Positions 7,884 to 16,927 of a DNA stretch of 64,000 nt are shown piece after piece. The first letter of the stretch is position 1. The number at the start of each line of letters is the position of its first letter. The notes under the pieces are model-generated. The model was not told the DNA's origin. It did no database searches and worked only from the letters and a program-made list of their open reading frames with translations. The stretch is from the NCBI GenBank assembly GCA_902362435.1, contig CABIWW010000014.1:16971-80970 (forward strand). Direction: 5' to 3'. The translations under genes were made by a program, and so were the position numbers. The stretch comes from Eubacteriaceae bacterium. GTDB lineage: Bacteria; Bacillota; Clostridia; Peptostreptococcales; Anaerovoracaceae.

Positions 7884-9383
7884 CTATACCATAACAAATC
7901 CGCAGATAAGATATCCTATCGCTGCTACGGCTCCTGCGAGGAGACCTAACGGCATCTGAGTCCATGCATGCGCGAAGTTGTCGCAGCCTGTAGCGGATGA
8001 AGTTATTACAGTACAATCGGAGTAGAAGCAGCAGTGGCTTCCCAGTACTCCCGCCGAAACTACAGCTCCGCATCCGAGAGCAACAGGTATTCCTGTTCCC
8101 ATGCAGATCGGTATTACTATCGGCAGTGCGATTATGTACATTCCCCAGTTAGTTCCTGTAAAGAACTCTGTTATTGCAAGAAGTATGAATATGATAACCG
8201 GAAGCATCTGCGGTGAAGCATATGCAACAGCAACGTCGATAACGAAACGAGTGAATCCTATCTGATCGTTTACTGCCGCAAAGATATATGCCAGAACCAT
8301 CAGGCAGAGAGGAAGGATCATGTTCTTGAGTCCCTCAACGCTGTAGTCCCAGAATTCCTCTGCAGTTATCAGCTTCTGTCCCACGAAGAGAACGAAGCAG
8401 ACAGCCATAGTAGCAATTACACCGTGCTGCATATCGAGGTCGAATAATATCGTGAAGAAAATCATGCTGAAAACAGGGATAACGAGATTGATCAGTCTAG
8501 GCTTGCCCTTGATCTCAACTTCTCCTGCTCCCAGGTCGATCTTTTCTGATCCCGGAGGCGCCAGAGGTCCGCCTGACAGAGCTCTCTCCTCAGCCTTCTT
8601 CATAGGACCGAATACAGGAACTATATGCCAGATCACCAGTGGTACGAGTATTGCTGCAGCCCATGCGTAGAAGCTGAATGGGATCGTAGTGACAAACGAC
8701 TGGATTTCCTGACCTTCCGTGCCGTAACCGTTGCCGACCATGATACGTCCTGCGAATATAGCCCATGTGGTTATAGGGATCAATGCACAGAGAGGTGCCG
8801 CTGTTGAAGATGTAACATAACTGAGCATTTCACGTGACACCTTGTATTTGTCAGTCAGTTTCTTCATGCATGAACCGATAGTCATGGAGTTGAGATAGTC
8901 GTCGATAAATATCACGCATCCCAGAACATACGTCCATGTCAATGCTGCCTCTCTTGATTTTGCTTTCTTTCCTGCCCATTCTCCAAAGGCCTGTGCGCCT
9001 CCGCTTACTTCGATAAGCTTGATGATGGAACCCATGAGTCCGCAGACGATTATAAGCCATCCGGTGTCCTCATCCATCATAACTCCAGTTGCAGTTTCGC
9101 TTAAGTTTCCGATCAGGTTGCCTGTCGGAGCAGCAAGGATCAGTCCGACAATCGAGCCCAGTATCAGTCCCTCAAGAACTCGTTTTGTCGCAAAGATGTA
9201 CACTACCAGGAACACCGCAGGTACACATGACCAGATACCTATGTTGCCGCCGTCTTTTTCCAGATTTTCTACCGGTACCAAAGTGAACGCAATAGCATAA
9301 GAAACTGCAACAACTAATAAGATTACTATTATTGCGCGAATCGGATTGAAGTTTCTAACTTCATTTTGTAATTTCTCTGTCAC
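7884..9383 (-). CDS. NhaC-family Na+/H+ antiporter-like membrane transporter
   Basis: A 499-residue polytopic membrane protein with about 11 to 12 hydrophobic segments. Family features include TWTYVLGCVIFIDDYLNSMTIG with charged FIDDYLN in a membrane segment, TSSTAAPLCALIPITTWA, and a C-terminal half-repeat with FTGTNWGMYIIALPIVIP and VLGSHCCFYSDCTVI. Members exchange Na+ for H+, and some relatives carry amino acids or organic acids, so the substrate is open. The start is GTG behind AAAGGAGA. It is preceded by a roughly 290-nt structured leader with its own promoter and terminator, which implies control by attenuation. Confidence 0.85.
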   Translation of the reverse strand: MTEKLQNEVRNFNPIRAIIVILLVVAVSYAIAFTLVPVENLEKDGGNIGIWSCVPAVFLVVYIFATKRVLEGLILGSIVGLILAAPTGNLIGNLSETATGVMMDEDTGWLIIVCGLMGSIIKLIEVSGGAQAFGEWAGKKAKSREAALTWTYVLGCVIFIDDYLNSMTIGSCMKKLTDKYKVSREMLSYVTSSTAAPLCALIPITTWAIFAGRIMVGNGYGTEGQEIQSFVTTIPFSFYAWAAAILVPLVIWHIVPVFGPMKKAEERALSGGPLAPPGSEKIDLGAGEVEIKGKPRLINLVIPVFSMIFFTILFDLDMQHGVIATMAVCFVLFVGQKLITAEEFWDYSVEGLKNMILPLCLMVLAYIFAAVNDQIGFTRFVIDVAVAYASPQMLPVIIFILLAITEFFTGTNWGMYIIALPIVIPICMGTGIPVALGCGAVVSAGVLGSHCCFYSDCTVITSSATGCDNFAHAWTQMPLGLLAGAVAAIGYLICGFVMV

Positions 9384-9470
9384 TCTTTCTCTCCTTTCAT
9401 ATAAATAGATTTAGTATGATTTGTATAATTCCCTGCCAGGTGTGTCACTGATGCTGTTTACCGGCAGAAA

Positions 9471-9509
9471 AATAAAAAAGACCATGAAAAAACAACTTTC
9501 CATGGTCTT
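9471..9509 (-). terminator. Intrinsic terminator inside the NhaC leader
   Basis: A 9-bp stem (AAGACCATG / CATGGTCTT) is followed by a T-rich run on the minus strand. It lies between the leader promoter and the NhaC start codon, so it must be read through for NhaC expression. Confidence 0.85.
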
Positions 9510-9760
9510 AAACAGCCAACAATACATGTTTCCGTATAAGCATACAGATTTAATGGTTACCGACCGATAAAAACAGTTCCTTCTGCGCAGCGTTCGCGTC
9601 GCTTCAGGCATCATCCGTTCTGATCTGCGGTAAATATGAATTTTTCTATCCTTCTCAATGCTCATGACTACACCGCTAAGTGTAACTCTGCGGCCTGATA
9701 TCCGCACAGTCAACTGACGGAGCTCGTCACCTTTAAAATAAAGTGAACATCTTTCGGATG
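9471..9760 (-). ncRNA. Structured 5' leader of the NhaC-type gene, candidate riboswitch or attenuator
   Basis: The transcript predicted from the consensus promoter at 9766-9793 runs about 290 nt before a terminator. A 5' hairpin (9747-9761) is followed by a possible three-way junction: P1 pairs 9708-9712 with 9665-9669 and encloses hairpins at 9689-9706 (TGCGG/CCGCA) and 9671-9682. A further GC-rich hairpin lies near 9585-9602. No known class could be assigned by eye; it does not match the lysine, FMN or SAM-I patterns. An ORF spans the region but starts inside the -10 box without a ribosome binding site. Confidence 0.5.
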
Positions 9761-9765
9761 TACTC

Positions 9766-9793
9766 ATTATAGCAATATTGCGAAAATTGTCAA
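9766..9793 (-). promoter_or_regulatory. Consensus sigma-A promoter of the NhaC leader
   Basis: Minus-strand TTGACA (9788-9793) and TATAAT (9766-9771), both perfect, with a 16-bp spacer. It lies almost 400 bp upstream of the NhaC start codon. Confidence 0.85.
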
Positions 9794-9913
9794 GAGTATT
9801 TTTCTTCCCTGTTAATATTATGCTTGACAAGCGACGATATGAAGCTGAAAATATTACGTATCATTCATGTCTGCTGACAATATGAAATACATGCAGGAAG
9901 GGAGAGTGTACAG

Positions 9914-11350
9914 ATGCATAAAGATATCAGCAGCTTTGACTTCGAAAACAGTCAGGACTTTTACATCAATGAAGTATACGGTGTCATCGTCATCGATATG
10001 TCTGGAAAGATCCGCTACATGAACAAACAGTGTATGAAGCTCATCGGATACACTGATCCGACATACCAGCAGGCAAAGGAACTCTTCGGCAGATCTGTCG
10101 AAGACGTCTTCCCGTACACACATATGCTCGAGAACCTCGCACCTGAGATAACCAAACCGAAGATCGTCTTTTACAAATCAAACTTCGGCATGGGCATATC
10201 CATGAACGTGCCGCTGATCTACAACGGCGAAAAAATAGGTCTTATGGAATACGATCTGGTAAACGAAGAAAAAGTCTTCTTCGAGCTTACCGACGATTAC
10301 AACGCTTTCCTCAACGACCAGCTGAAACAGCTGCAGAAAAAGATCATCAAGCTGGAACAGAACAAATATACCATAGACAATATCATCGGTTCATCACCTC
10401 CGATGAACAAGCTGCGTCAGCAGATCGCCACCGTTGCGAAGTCAAACTCGACGGTTCTGATATCAGGTGAGACTGGGACCGGCAAGGAGCTGGTCGCTCA
10501 TGCTATTCACAATCTGAGCAACAGAAAATTCAATCCGATGGTAAAGATAAATGCATCGGCATTTCCCGAAAACCTCGCCGAATCAGAGCTTTTCGGATAT
10601 AAAAAAGGATCCTTCACCGGAGCTAACAAGGAAGGCAAAATAGGTAAATTCGAGTACGCCAACCACGGTACTCTTTTCATAGATGAGATACAGCAGATGC
10701 CTATGAGCATACAGCCTAAATTTCTCCGCGTACTGCAGGAACACGAGGTGGAACCGATCGGCAGCAACGAATCCGTGCCTGTCGACGTCCGCGTCATAGT
10801 GGCATGCAACGAGGATATCCTTGAAATGGTCAAGGACAACCGGTTCAGACAGGACCTGTTTTACCGTCTGAACGTAATAAGGATAGAGATCCCTCCGCTG
10901 CGCGAACATCTTGAAGACATAGATGAACTCGTCGATCACTATATCACTCAGCTGAACACCGAGCTTGGCTTCAAGATCAACGGCGTCGAGCCTGCAGTGC
11001 TCGAGACTCTGAAACAGTACAGCTGGCCCGGCAACATCAGAGAGCTCCGCAATGTTATCGAACGCGCGATGAATTTCGCTACAGGCGACAGGCTTACGCT
11101 GGACGATTTCACATTCTTCACGATCGCAAAGAAAACATCGCTGCCTGATTACAGTTCAAACGGCAACATCATCGAAGAGACCAAACGCAAAGCGGAAAAG
11201 GAGCTGATCGAAAACGTGCTGCAGCATTTCGGCTATAACAAGACTCATGCCGCGAATTTCCTCAACATATCCAGGCCGCTGCTCCACCAGAAGATGAAAA
11301 GACTCGGCATCGCATCGTCTCCGCCTTCTGATAAAAATCAGCAGATCTAG
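9914..11350 (+). CDS. Sigma-54-dependent transcriptional activator (PAS-AAA+-Fis HTH)
   Basis: A 478-residue enhancer-binding protein that remodels RNA polymerase-sigma-54. An N-terminal PAS-like sensor (about 15 to 115) is followed by a coiled linker. The AAA+ domain has Walker A SGETGTGKE, the sigma-54-contacting loop GSFTGA (usually GAFTGA), Walker B GTLFIDEI and the arginine finger region FRQDLFYRLNV. A Fis-type HTH (HFGYNKTHAANFLNISRPLL) closes the protein. GAAGGGAGAG precedes the ATG. It lies directly upstream of a sigma-54 promoter with three palindromic sites, so the amidohydrolase-permease operon is its likely target. The PAS ligand is unknown. Confidence 0.93.
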   Translation: MHKDISSFDFENSQDFYINEVYGVIVIDMSGKIRYMNKQCMKLIGYTDPTYQQAKELFGRSVEDVFPYTHMLENLAPEITKPKIVFYKSNFGMGISMNVPLIYNGEKIGLMEYDLVNEEKVFFELTDDYNAFLNDQLKQLQKKIIKLEQNKYTIDNIIGSSPPMNKLRQQIATVAKSNSTVLISGETGTGKELVAHAIHNLSNRKFNPMVKINASAFPENLAESELFGYKKGSFTGANKEGKIGKFEYANHGTLFIDEIQQMPMSIQPKFLRVLQEHEVEPIGSNESVPVDVRVIVACNEDILEMVKDNRFRQDLFYRLNVIRIEIPPLREHLEDIDELVDHYITQLNTELGFKINGVEPAVLETLKQYSWPGNIRELRNVIERAMNFATGDRLTLDDFTFFTIAKKTSLPDYSSNGNIIEETKRKAEKELIENVLQHFGYNKTHAANFLNISRPLLHQKMKRLGIASSPPSDKNQQI

Positions 11351-11393
11351 AGATATCCGGCTTTGCCGTACATCAGATGAATAAATTTTTTAT

Positions 11394-11437
11394 AAAAGTA
11401 CAAAAATGCATCAGCAGCTTTTGTACTTTTCTTTTTT
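11394..11437 (+). terminator. Terminator of the sigma-54 activator gene
   Basis: A perfect 12-bp stem AAAAGTACAAAA / TTTTGTACTTTT with a 13-nt loop, then C and TTTTTT. Confidence 0.9.
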
Positions 11438-11574
11438 GACACAATGCGTACATATATATGCATCGCTGTCAGCGCCTTCTCATTTTGAGATGAAAACTAG
11501 AATGGATTCCCTCACATCATCCATGTCACTCATACCTGATAATACGGCTTGTACTGCACTTTTTTTCGTCATTG

Positions 11575-11592
11575 TGTAAGTTTACGCTTACA
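11575..11592. promoter_or_regulatory. Upstream activator site 1
   Basis: Palindrome TGTAAGTTTACGCTTACA, of the form TGTAAG-N6-CTTACA, 157 bp upstream of the sigma-54 promoter. Confidence 0.8.
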
Positions 11593-11593
11593 C

Positions 11594-11611
11594 TGTAAGT
11601 CTTTACTTACA
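11594..11611. promoter_or_regulatory. Upstream activator site 2
   Basis: Palindrome TGTAAGTCTTTACTTACA. Its centre is 19 bp from the centre of site 1, close to two helical turns, suiting cooperative binding on one DNA face. Confidence 0.8.
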
Positions 11612-11663
11612 CATGCCGCCAGTCATTGAAACCACTGATTTTTTCTGAAAATTCTTTCGCAGC

Positions 11664-11681
11664 TGTAAGCGCTCGCTTACA
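11664..11681. promoter_or_regulatory. Upstream activator site 3
   Basis: Palindrome TGTAAGCGCTCGCTTACA with the same half-sites as sites 1 and 2, 50 bp upstream of the -24 element. Confidence 0.8.
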
Positions 11682-11731
11682 GTTTTTCGTTTATCAAAAA
11701 TTCAAAACGGCTGTTTTTCAACGTTTTTGAG

Positions 11732-11748
11732 TTGGCACGATGCTTGCT
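11732..11748 (+). promoter_or_regulatory. Sigma-54 (-24/-12) promoter of the amidohydrolase-permease operon
   Basis: TTGGCACGATGCTTGCT matches the consensus TTGGCAC-N5-TTGCW, with GG at 11734-11735 and GC at 11746-11747 (10 bp between). It lies upstream of the amidohydrolase and downstream of the three palindromes. Confidence 0.92.
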
Positions 11749-11871
11749 CTATATATGGGCACCGGTAAAGCTTTACTTACAACACGACATGGATATTCTT
11801 ACCGCAGACGCTGTCAGCAGGCCCTGTGGATCACCGGGATATCGCGCATTTACAAAAAGTGAGGTGGATCA

Positions 11872-13488
11872 ATGAAAGCAAATCTGATAATAAAAAGCAA
11901 CTGCATCTTCGACAGCATCAGCGACGATCCGTTCGAAGGATTCGTAGCCGTAAAAGGCAACAGGATAATGGCTGTGGAAAAAGGCAGTGACTTTTCAAAA
12001 TATGCCGGAGATGATACGATAATCAAAGAATTCGGAGACAATACAGTAATGGCCGGATTTCACGACAGCCACACCCACCTGCTCATGGGAGGGCTTTTCA
12101 AGACTTACGTGAATCTCGCCAAAGCAAAAAGCGAAGAAGAAGCTGCTCTGATGGTAAAAGAAGCAGTCGATAAAGATCCTGTAAAAGAGGGCTGGATCAG
12201 AGGATTCTCATGGTACCACGTGTTCTGGGACAACAGGCAGCTGCCGACATGTGCATCGCTGGACAAGTACTTTCCAGACCGTCCGGTATGCCTGATACAT
12301 GCCGAGGTCCACGGTGCATGGGTCAACAGCGCTGCAATGAAGATCATGGGGATCGACAAAAACACTCCGGACATGGAAAATGGCCTGATCATCCGCGACG
12401 AGGACGGCAATCCTACAGGAGTACTGCTCGAAGCTGCTGCAGGCCTTGCAACGAAATACGCATTTGATTTCACGCCTGAAGAAGAAAAGGCTGTCATCCA
12501 TTCGTTCATGGACGCTGCAAAGAAGCTGGGTATAACGTCGATCAACGATGTACAGCCTTACTACCACGGCAATATGGGCAGTATCGAAGTCTACCATCAG
12601 ATGGACACTGATAACGAGCTTACCATCAGGATACATGCTGCGCCTGATCTCACAGGAGACCTGGATGCAGTAGTTGAATGCCGCGAAAAATATTCTTCTG
12701 AAAAGCTCAGGATCGACCATGTAAAACAGTTCCTGGACGGAGTCATCACTACGCATACAGCACTCGTCCTCGACGACTACGCTGACGAACCGGGCAACAA
12801 AGGCGAAGAGCTCTGCGACCTCGACTCCATCAGCAAGGCAGTTCCGGAAGCACATAAGCGCGGACTTTCCGTAAAGCTGCACGCATGCGGAGACAGATCG
12901 GCCAGATATGCGCTCGACTACATAGAAACAGCGATAAACAAGTACGGCAAAAACGAATGCCGCCACGCTATCGAACATCTCGAGCTCGTTGACGATGCAG
13001 ACTTTGACAGGATCAGAGAATTCGGCGTGATCCCGTCCGTACAGCCTGAACACCTGGCTCTGACGCAGACCTTTGCCGCGAATCCTTATCCGGAGGTCCT
13101 CGGCAAAAAACGTGCAGACAAGACATTCCCGTACAGGAGCCTTTACAAAGCTGCAGGTGTTCTCGCGATCGGCAGCGACTGCCCGGTAGTGGACAACCAT
13201 CCTTTCCTGGAGATATACAGAGCAGTGACGAGAGTACACAACGACCACATGCCTGAAGGCGGATGGGCTCCTTCCGAAAAACTGACCCTCAGTGAAGTAC
13301 TCAGGTTCTATACGTACGGATCAGCCTACGGCTGCCTGAGAGAAGACGAAATGGGAACGCTTTCCGAAGGAAAATTCGCTGATATAGCGGTCATCGACAA
13401 AGACCTTTTCAGCATTCCGGAAGACGAGCTCATAAACAGAGAAGTGATAATGACCGTCATGGACGGCAATATCATATATGAGGCCTGA
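11872..13488 (+). CDS. Amidohydrolase family 3 (YtcJ-like) metal-dependent hydrolase
   Basis: A 538-residue cytoplasmic amidohydrolase with a small composite beta domain at both ends and a TIM barrel. Metal ligands are visible as FHDSHTH (about residue 63), KLHACGD, HAIEHLEL and the Asp in IGSDCPV. Such enzymes hydrolyse amide or related C-N bonds of diverse small molecules; the substrate here is unknown. GTGAGGTGG lies 5 to 6 bases before the ATG. It is the first gene behind the sigma-54 promoter, with an amino-acid permease second, suggesting uptake and hydrolysis of an N-substituted amino acid or related amide. That substrate class is inference only. Confidence 0.85.
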   Translation: MKANLIIKSNCIFDSISDDPFEGFVAVKGNRIMAVEKGSDFSKYAGDDTIIKEFGDNTVMAGFHDSHTHLLMGGLFKTYVNLAKAKSEEEAALMVKEAVDKDPVKEGWIRGFSWYHVFWDNRQLPTCASLDKYFPDRPVCLIHAEVHGAWVNSAAMKIMGIDKNTPDMENGLIIRDEDGNPTGVLLEAAAGLATKYAFDFTPEEEKAVIHSFMDAAKKLGITSINDVQPYYHGNMGSIEVYHQMDTDNELTIRIHAAPDLTGDLDAVVECREKYSSEKLRIDHVKQFLDGVITTHTALVLDDYADEPGNKGEELCDLDSISKAVPEAHKRGLSVKLHACGDRSARYALDYIETAINKYGKNECRHAIEHLELVDDADFDRIREFGVIPSVQPEHLALTQTFAANPYPEVLGKKRADKTFPYRSLYKAAGVLAIGSDCPVVDNHPFLEIYRAVTRVHNDHMPEGGWAPSEKLTLSEVLRFYTYGSAYGCLREDEMGTLSEGKFADIAVIDKDLFSIPEDELINREVIMTVMDGNIIYEA

Positions 13489-13586
13489 TACGCGCAAAGC
13501 GCGTACAGCCTCGCGTACATCACCCCCACCGCGGACGAGATCCGCATAAGCAATCATACCTGATTTTATTAAAAAGGAGAGAAAAC

Positions 13587-14999
13587 ATGTCAGAAAAAGA
13601 AAGAACAACAAACGTTGAAAACTCCGGCGGAGGTCTTGAAAAACTTCATTACAAGCAGGAGCTCAACCGAGTGCTCAAACTGCCTTCGGTAGTCTTCTTC
13701 GGTATCGCCTACATGGCTCCGATCACGATCTTCACGACTTACGGTCTGGTAACAAACATGACCCACGGTATGCTTTCATTCACATACCTCGTGGCAACGC
13801 TGGCTATGATGTTCACAGCGATGAGCTACAGGCACATGGTAAAGGCATACCCTATCGCAGGATCAGTATATACTTACACACAGCAGAGCCTGAATCCTCA
13901 TATCGGTTTCATGGCCGGATGGGGAATACTGCTCGACTACATACTGCTTCCGATGTTCAACTATGTTGCCATAGGTGTGTACATCCACATACTTATCCCG
14001 GAAGTGCCTATCGTTGCATTCATGGCTGTCTTCATCATACTTGTAACAATAGTAAACCTGTTCGGAATGAACTTCACGAAGATATTCAACAATACACTGA
14101 TCGTGATCCAGCTGATATTCCTAGTAGCGATGCTCCTGTTCTCGATAAAGTATATCGCAGGAGGCGGAGGTCTGGGCACACTGACAGACACAACAGCATT
14201 CTTCAATTCAGTTGAATTCGCTTCACCTGAAGTGGGCTGGGCAGGCATATTCGCAGGAGCATCTATCCTCTGCATGTCATTCCTCGGATTCGACTCGGTA
14301 ACGACGATCGCAGAAGAAACTATAGAACCTGAAAAGACTATCGGAAGAGCGCTGCTTATCGTATGTTTCGCTGCAGGCGGCACATTCATCCTGACATCAT
14401 ACATCATGCAGTCAGCATGGCCTGAAGCATGGTTCTCATTCAACGATGCCGACTCAGGTGCATACGAATACATGGGCCATGTCCTCGGAAACGTTGTCGC
14501 TCTGATATTCTGTGCTATATTCATCATCGGAGCTACAGCTTCAGCCGTAGCATCATCTGCATCCGCTGTAAGAATACTCTACGGAATGGGAAGAGACGGA
14601 CTTCTCCCCAAGAAGATATTCGGCTATGTAAACAAGAAGACAAAGGTTCCTTCGATCAATGCAGTTATCATCGGTATCATCTCGATGTCAGCTCTGATCC
14701 TGGATCTTTCAGCAGCCGCATCACTCGTAAACTTCGGCGCACTGCTCGGATTCGTGATGGTAAACATCTCTGTTATCTCCCATTACTTCATCAAGGGACA
14801 CAACAGAAGCGGCAGCGGCATCATCAAGTTCCTGATCTGCCCTATCATAGGAGCGATCATCTGCGCTATCCTGTGGCTGAATCTCGACGGTCTCTCAAAG
14901 ATCCTCGGATTCATATGGCTCGCTATCGGATTCGTTGCACTTGCCATTTCCACGAAATTCTTCAGAGAACTCCCTCCTGAGATGCATCTCGATGAATAA
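13587..14999 (+). CDS. APC-superfamily amino acid permease
   Basis: A 470-residue membrane transporter with about 12 transmembrane segments, starting near residue 35. The first-helix consensus region VVFFGIAYMAPITIF and the later CMSFLGFDSVTTIAEETIEP (helix 6 loop) are typical of amino acid/polyamine/organocation permeases. AAAAAGGAGAG precedes the ATG. It follows the amidohydrolase by 98 bp, where a short perfect hairpin (TACGCGC/GCGCGTA, 13489-13505) could process or stabilise the message. It shares the sigma-54 promoter and ends in a strong terminator. Substrate is not readable but likely the amino compound handled by the amidohydrolase. Confidence 0.88.
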   Translation: MSEKERTTNVENSGGGLEKLHYKQELNRVLKLPSVVFFGIAYMAPITIFTTYGLVTNMTHGMLSFTYLVATLAMMFTAMSYRHMVKAYPIAGSVYTYTQQSLNPHIGFMAGWGILLDYILLPMFNYVAIGVYIHILIPEVPIVAFMAVFIILVTIVNLFGMNFTKIFNNTLIVIQLIFLVAMLLFSIKYIAGGGGLGTLTDTTAFFNSVEFASPEVGWAGIFAGASILCMSFLGFDSVTTIAEETIEPEKTIGRALLIVCFAAGGTFILTSYIMQSAWPEAWFSFNDADSGAYEYMGHVLGNVVALIFCAIFIIGATASAVASSASAVRILYGMGRDGLLPKKIFGYVNKKTKVPSINAVIIGIISMSALILDLSAAASLVNFGALLGFVMVNISVISHYFIKGHNRSGSGIIKFLICPIIGAIICAILWLNLDGLSKILGFIWLAIGFVALAISTKFFRELPPEMHLDE

Positions 15000-15011
15000 T
15001 TACACCATAAC

Positions 15012-15041
15012 AAAAGAGCACGGCTTCGGCTGTGCTCTTTT
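15012..15041. terminator. Bidirectional terminator between permease and uvrC
   Basis: AAAAGAGCAC and GTGCTCTTTT arms with a GGCTTCGGCT centre; A and T runs on both sides serve the converging genes. Confidence 0.92.
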
Positions 15042-15049
15042 ACATATAT

Positions 15050-16918
15050 CTACTGTTCGTTTTTATGGAAATAATGCCATACGGCTTCGGCCGCCCGCAG
15101 ATTCATACCTTCCACGTCTTTCAGCGAATCGACATCTACCGACTTTATCGCGTCTACACTCTTGAAATGCTCCAGCAGTGCGGCTTTACGCGTCTTGCCG
15201 ATGCCCGGGATATCGTCCAATACCGATCTCGAAGCACTCCTGTTCCTGAGGCTTCTGTGGTATTCTATCGCAAATCTGTGCACTTCCTCCTGCATCCTGC
15301 CGATGTACCTGAAAAGCATAGGTTTTCCCCTGAGCGGGATCTCATCGTACTCGTCGCTGCCTTCTCTGCGGTAGATCAGTGCCCGTGTCCGATGCCTGTC
15401 GTCCTTGACCATCCCTACGACCGGTATATCAAAGCCTGTCGCGTCGATCACCTCCAGCGCTGTCGACACGTGCCCTTTTCCGCCATCCATGAATATGATG
15501 TCAGGCAGCACTTCAAACGCCTGATCGCCCTGAAACACCCTGTTGAATCTCCTGGTCAGCACCTCACGCATGGATTTGTAATCGTCCTGCCCGTACACAG
15601 TCCTGATCCTGAATTTCCTGTAGCTGCTCTTGTCCGGCTTCAGACCGTTGAACACTACCATGGCGCCAACGGTGTCGACACCGTTGGTATTCGAGATATC
15701 ATAAGACTCCGTGCGGAACTCTCTGCCATCGTATTCGCCCGATACTTTTCCCATTTCCTTCAGTATGCTGAATATCTCCGCCCCCAGGTTCCGCCTTCGC
15801 TCTCTGGCGTTCGCGGCACGTTCGTCTATCGTCTTGACCATTTCCAGCACATCGCGGTACGCCATGTCAACAAGAGCTTTCTTCTCGCCCTTCTGAGGTT
15901 TCGTCAGTTTCACATTGTGACCCGCAAGTTCCGACAGATACTCCTCCAGCAGCTCCTTTTCAGCAGGAAGCTGAGTCAGCAGGATCTCTTTCGGAAAGTT
16001 CGGCAGTCTGCTGTAGTGCTGATTTATAAAAGCGGCAGTCAGCTCTCTGCTGTCTTCTTCCGAGGACGCCTCCATCTCGTACGACTCTCTGCCGACGAGC
16101 TTGCCGTCTCTCACGAAAAACAGTACCATGTGCGTCTCCTCGGTTCCTCTGGCAGGGATCACGATGTCGATATCCTTGCTGTGCTGTATCACCACGCGCT
16201 GTGTCGCAGACAGCGCCTTTGCGGCTTCGATATAGTCGCGGTACATCGCTGCATCTTCGTATTCCAGACGCTCCGCCGCCTCTCCCATCAGCTTCTCCAG
16301 CCTTGCGATGATCGGACGGTTCCTGCCGTTGAGGAATTCTCTCGCGCCTTCCACGCTCTCGGCATATGCAGCCCTGTCCACTTCTCCCGTGCAGATCCCC
16401 CGACACTGATTGATATGGTAGTTCAGGCACGGTCTGAATCCCTCAGGGAACGATGCTGCCGAGCACCGCTTCAGTGCGAAGCTGCTGTTCAGCAGGTCCA
16501 CGATCTTGTTCACCGCGCCCGCATCGCTGTAAGGTCCGAAATACTTTCCGCCGTCTTTTTTGACGATCCTTGTCTTTATCACCCTCGGATAATCCTCATT
16601 GGTGATCTTTATATAAGGATACGTTTTGTCATCTCTGAGCAGGATATTGTACTTGGGTCTGTACTTCTTTATCAGGTTGCACTCCAGTATCAGCGCCTCC
16701 ATCTCGCTCCCCGCGGTTATATATTCGAATTCCGCGATCTGGCTCACCATGCTCCGCACTTTCGGAGCCATGTTCTTAGAGGACTGGAAATACTGGCGCA
16801 CGCGGTTTCTCAGCGATATCGCCTTGCCCACATAAATGATGTTTCCAAGCTTGTCCTTGTGCATATACACTCCCGGACATTCCGGAAGTCTTTTTAGATT
16901 TTCCTGTATATCAAACAT
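15050..16918 (-). CDS. uvrC: Excinuclease ABC subunit C
   Basis: The 622-residue nuclease of nucleotide excision repair that incises on both sides of a UvrB-bound lesion. Domains in order: GIY-YIG (PGVYMHKDKLGNIIYVGKA, residues 15 to 90), a Cys-containing linker (CLNYHINQCRGICTG), UVR motif near 205, an RNase H-like nuclease (TNGVDTVGAMVVFNGL, IIFMDGGKGH) and a C-terminal tandem helix-hairpin-helix (IPGIGKTRKAALLEHF). Length is normal. The start lies 9 bp after the dacF stop behind a weak ACAGGTA site, so translational coupling is likely. serC-dacF-uvrC appear cotranscribed. Confidence 0.96.
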   Translation of the reverse strand: MFDIQENLKRLPECPGVYMHKDKLGNIIYVGKAISLRNRVRQYFQSSKNMAPKVRSMVSQIAEFEYITAGSEMEALILECNLIKKYRPKYNILLRDDKTYPYIKITNEDYPRVIKTRIVKKDGGKYFGPYSDAGAVNKIVDLLNSSFALKRCSAASFPEGFRPCLNYHINQCRGICTGEVDRAAYAESVEGAREFLNGRNRPIIARLEKLMGEAAERLEYEDAAMYRDYIEAAKALSATQRVVIQHSKDIDIVIPARGTEETHMVLFFVRDGKLVGRESYEMEASSEEDSRELTAAFINQHYSRLPNFPKEILLTQLPAEKELLEEYLSELAGHNVKLTKPQKGEKKALVDMAYRDVLEMVKTIDERAANARERRRNLGAEIFSILKEMGKVSGEYDGREFRTESYDISNTNGVDTVGAMVVFNGLKPDKSSYRKFRIRTVYGQDDYKSMREVLTRRFNRVFQGDQAFEVLPDIIFMDGGKGHVSTALEVIDATGFDIPVVGMVKDDRHRTRALIYRREGSDEYDEIPLRGKPMLFRYIGRMQEEVHRFAIEYHRSLRNRSASRSVLDDIPGIGKTRKAALLEHFKSVDAIKSVDVDSLKDVEGMNLRAAEAVWHYFHKNEQ

Positions 16919-16927
16919 ATTACCTGT

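Larger units (their letters stand above)
11351..11871. other. Control region between the activator and its likely target operon
   Basis: 521 bp without a gene. In order it holds the activator's terminator, three 18-bp palindromes, a sigma-54 promoter, a degenerate fourth half-palindrome (11764-11781) and an untranslated leader of about 110 nt. Confidence 0.8.

Noticed and set aside
9411..9830. 139-residue ORF on the minus strand across the NhaC leader
   Set aside because: Its likely ATG lies inside the -10 box, it has no ribosome binding site, it runs through an intrinsic terminator, and its composition is not protein-like in the second half.
11575..11681. TGTAAG palindromes as a CRISPR-like or iteron array
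   Set aside because: Unequal spacing, only three copies and the position before a sigma-54 promoter fit activator sites better.
12208..13248. 346-residue open frame on the minus strand
   Set aside because: Antisense shadow of the amidohydrolase gene.
15032..16897. 621-residue open frame on the plus strand
   Set aside because: Exact antisense shadow of uvrC; residue composition is His/Arg/Leu-rich noise and there is no ribosome binding site.
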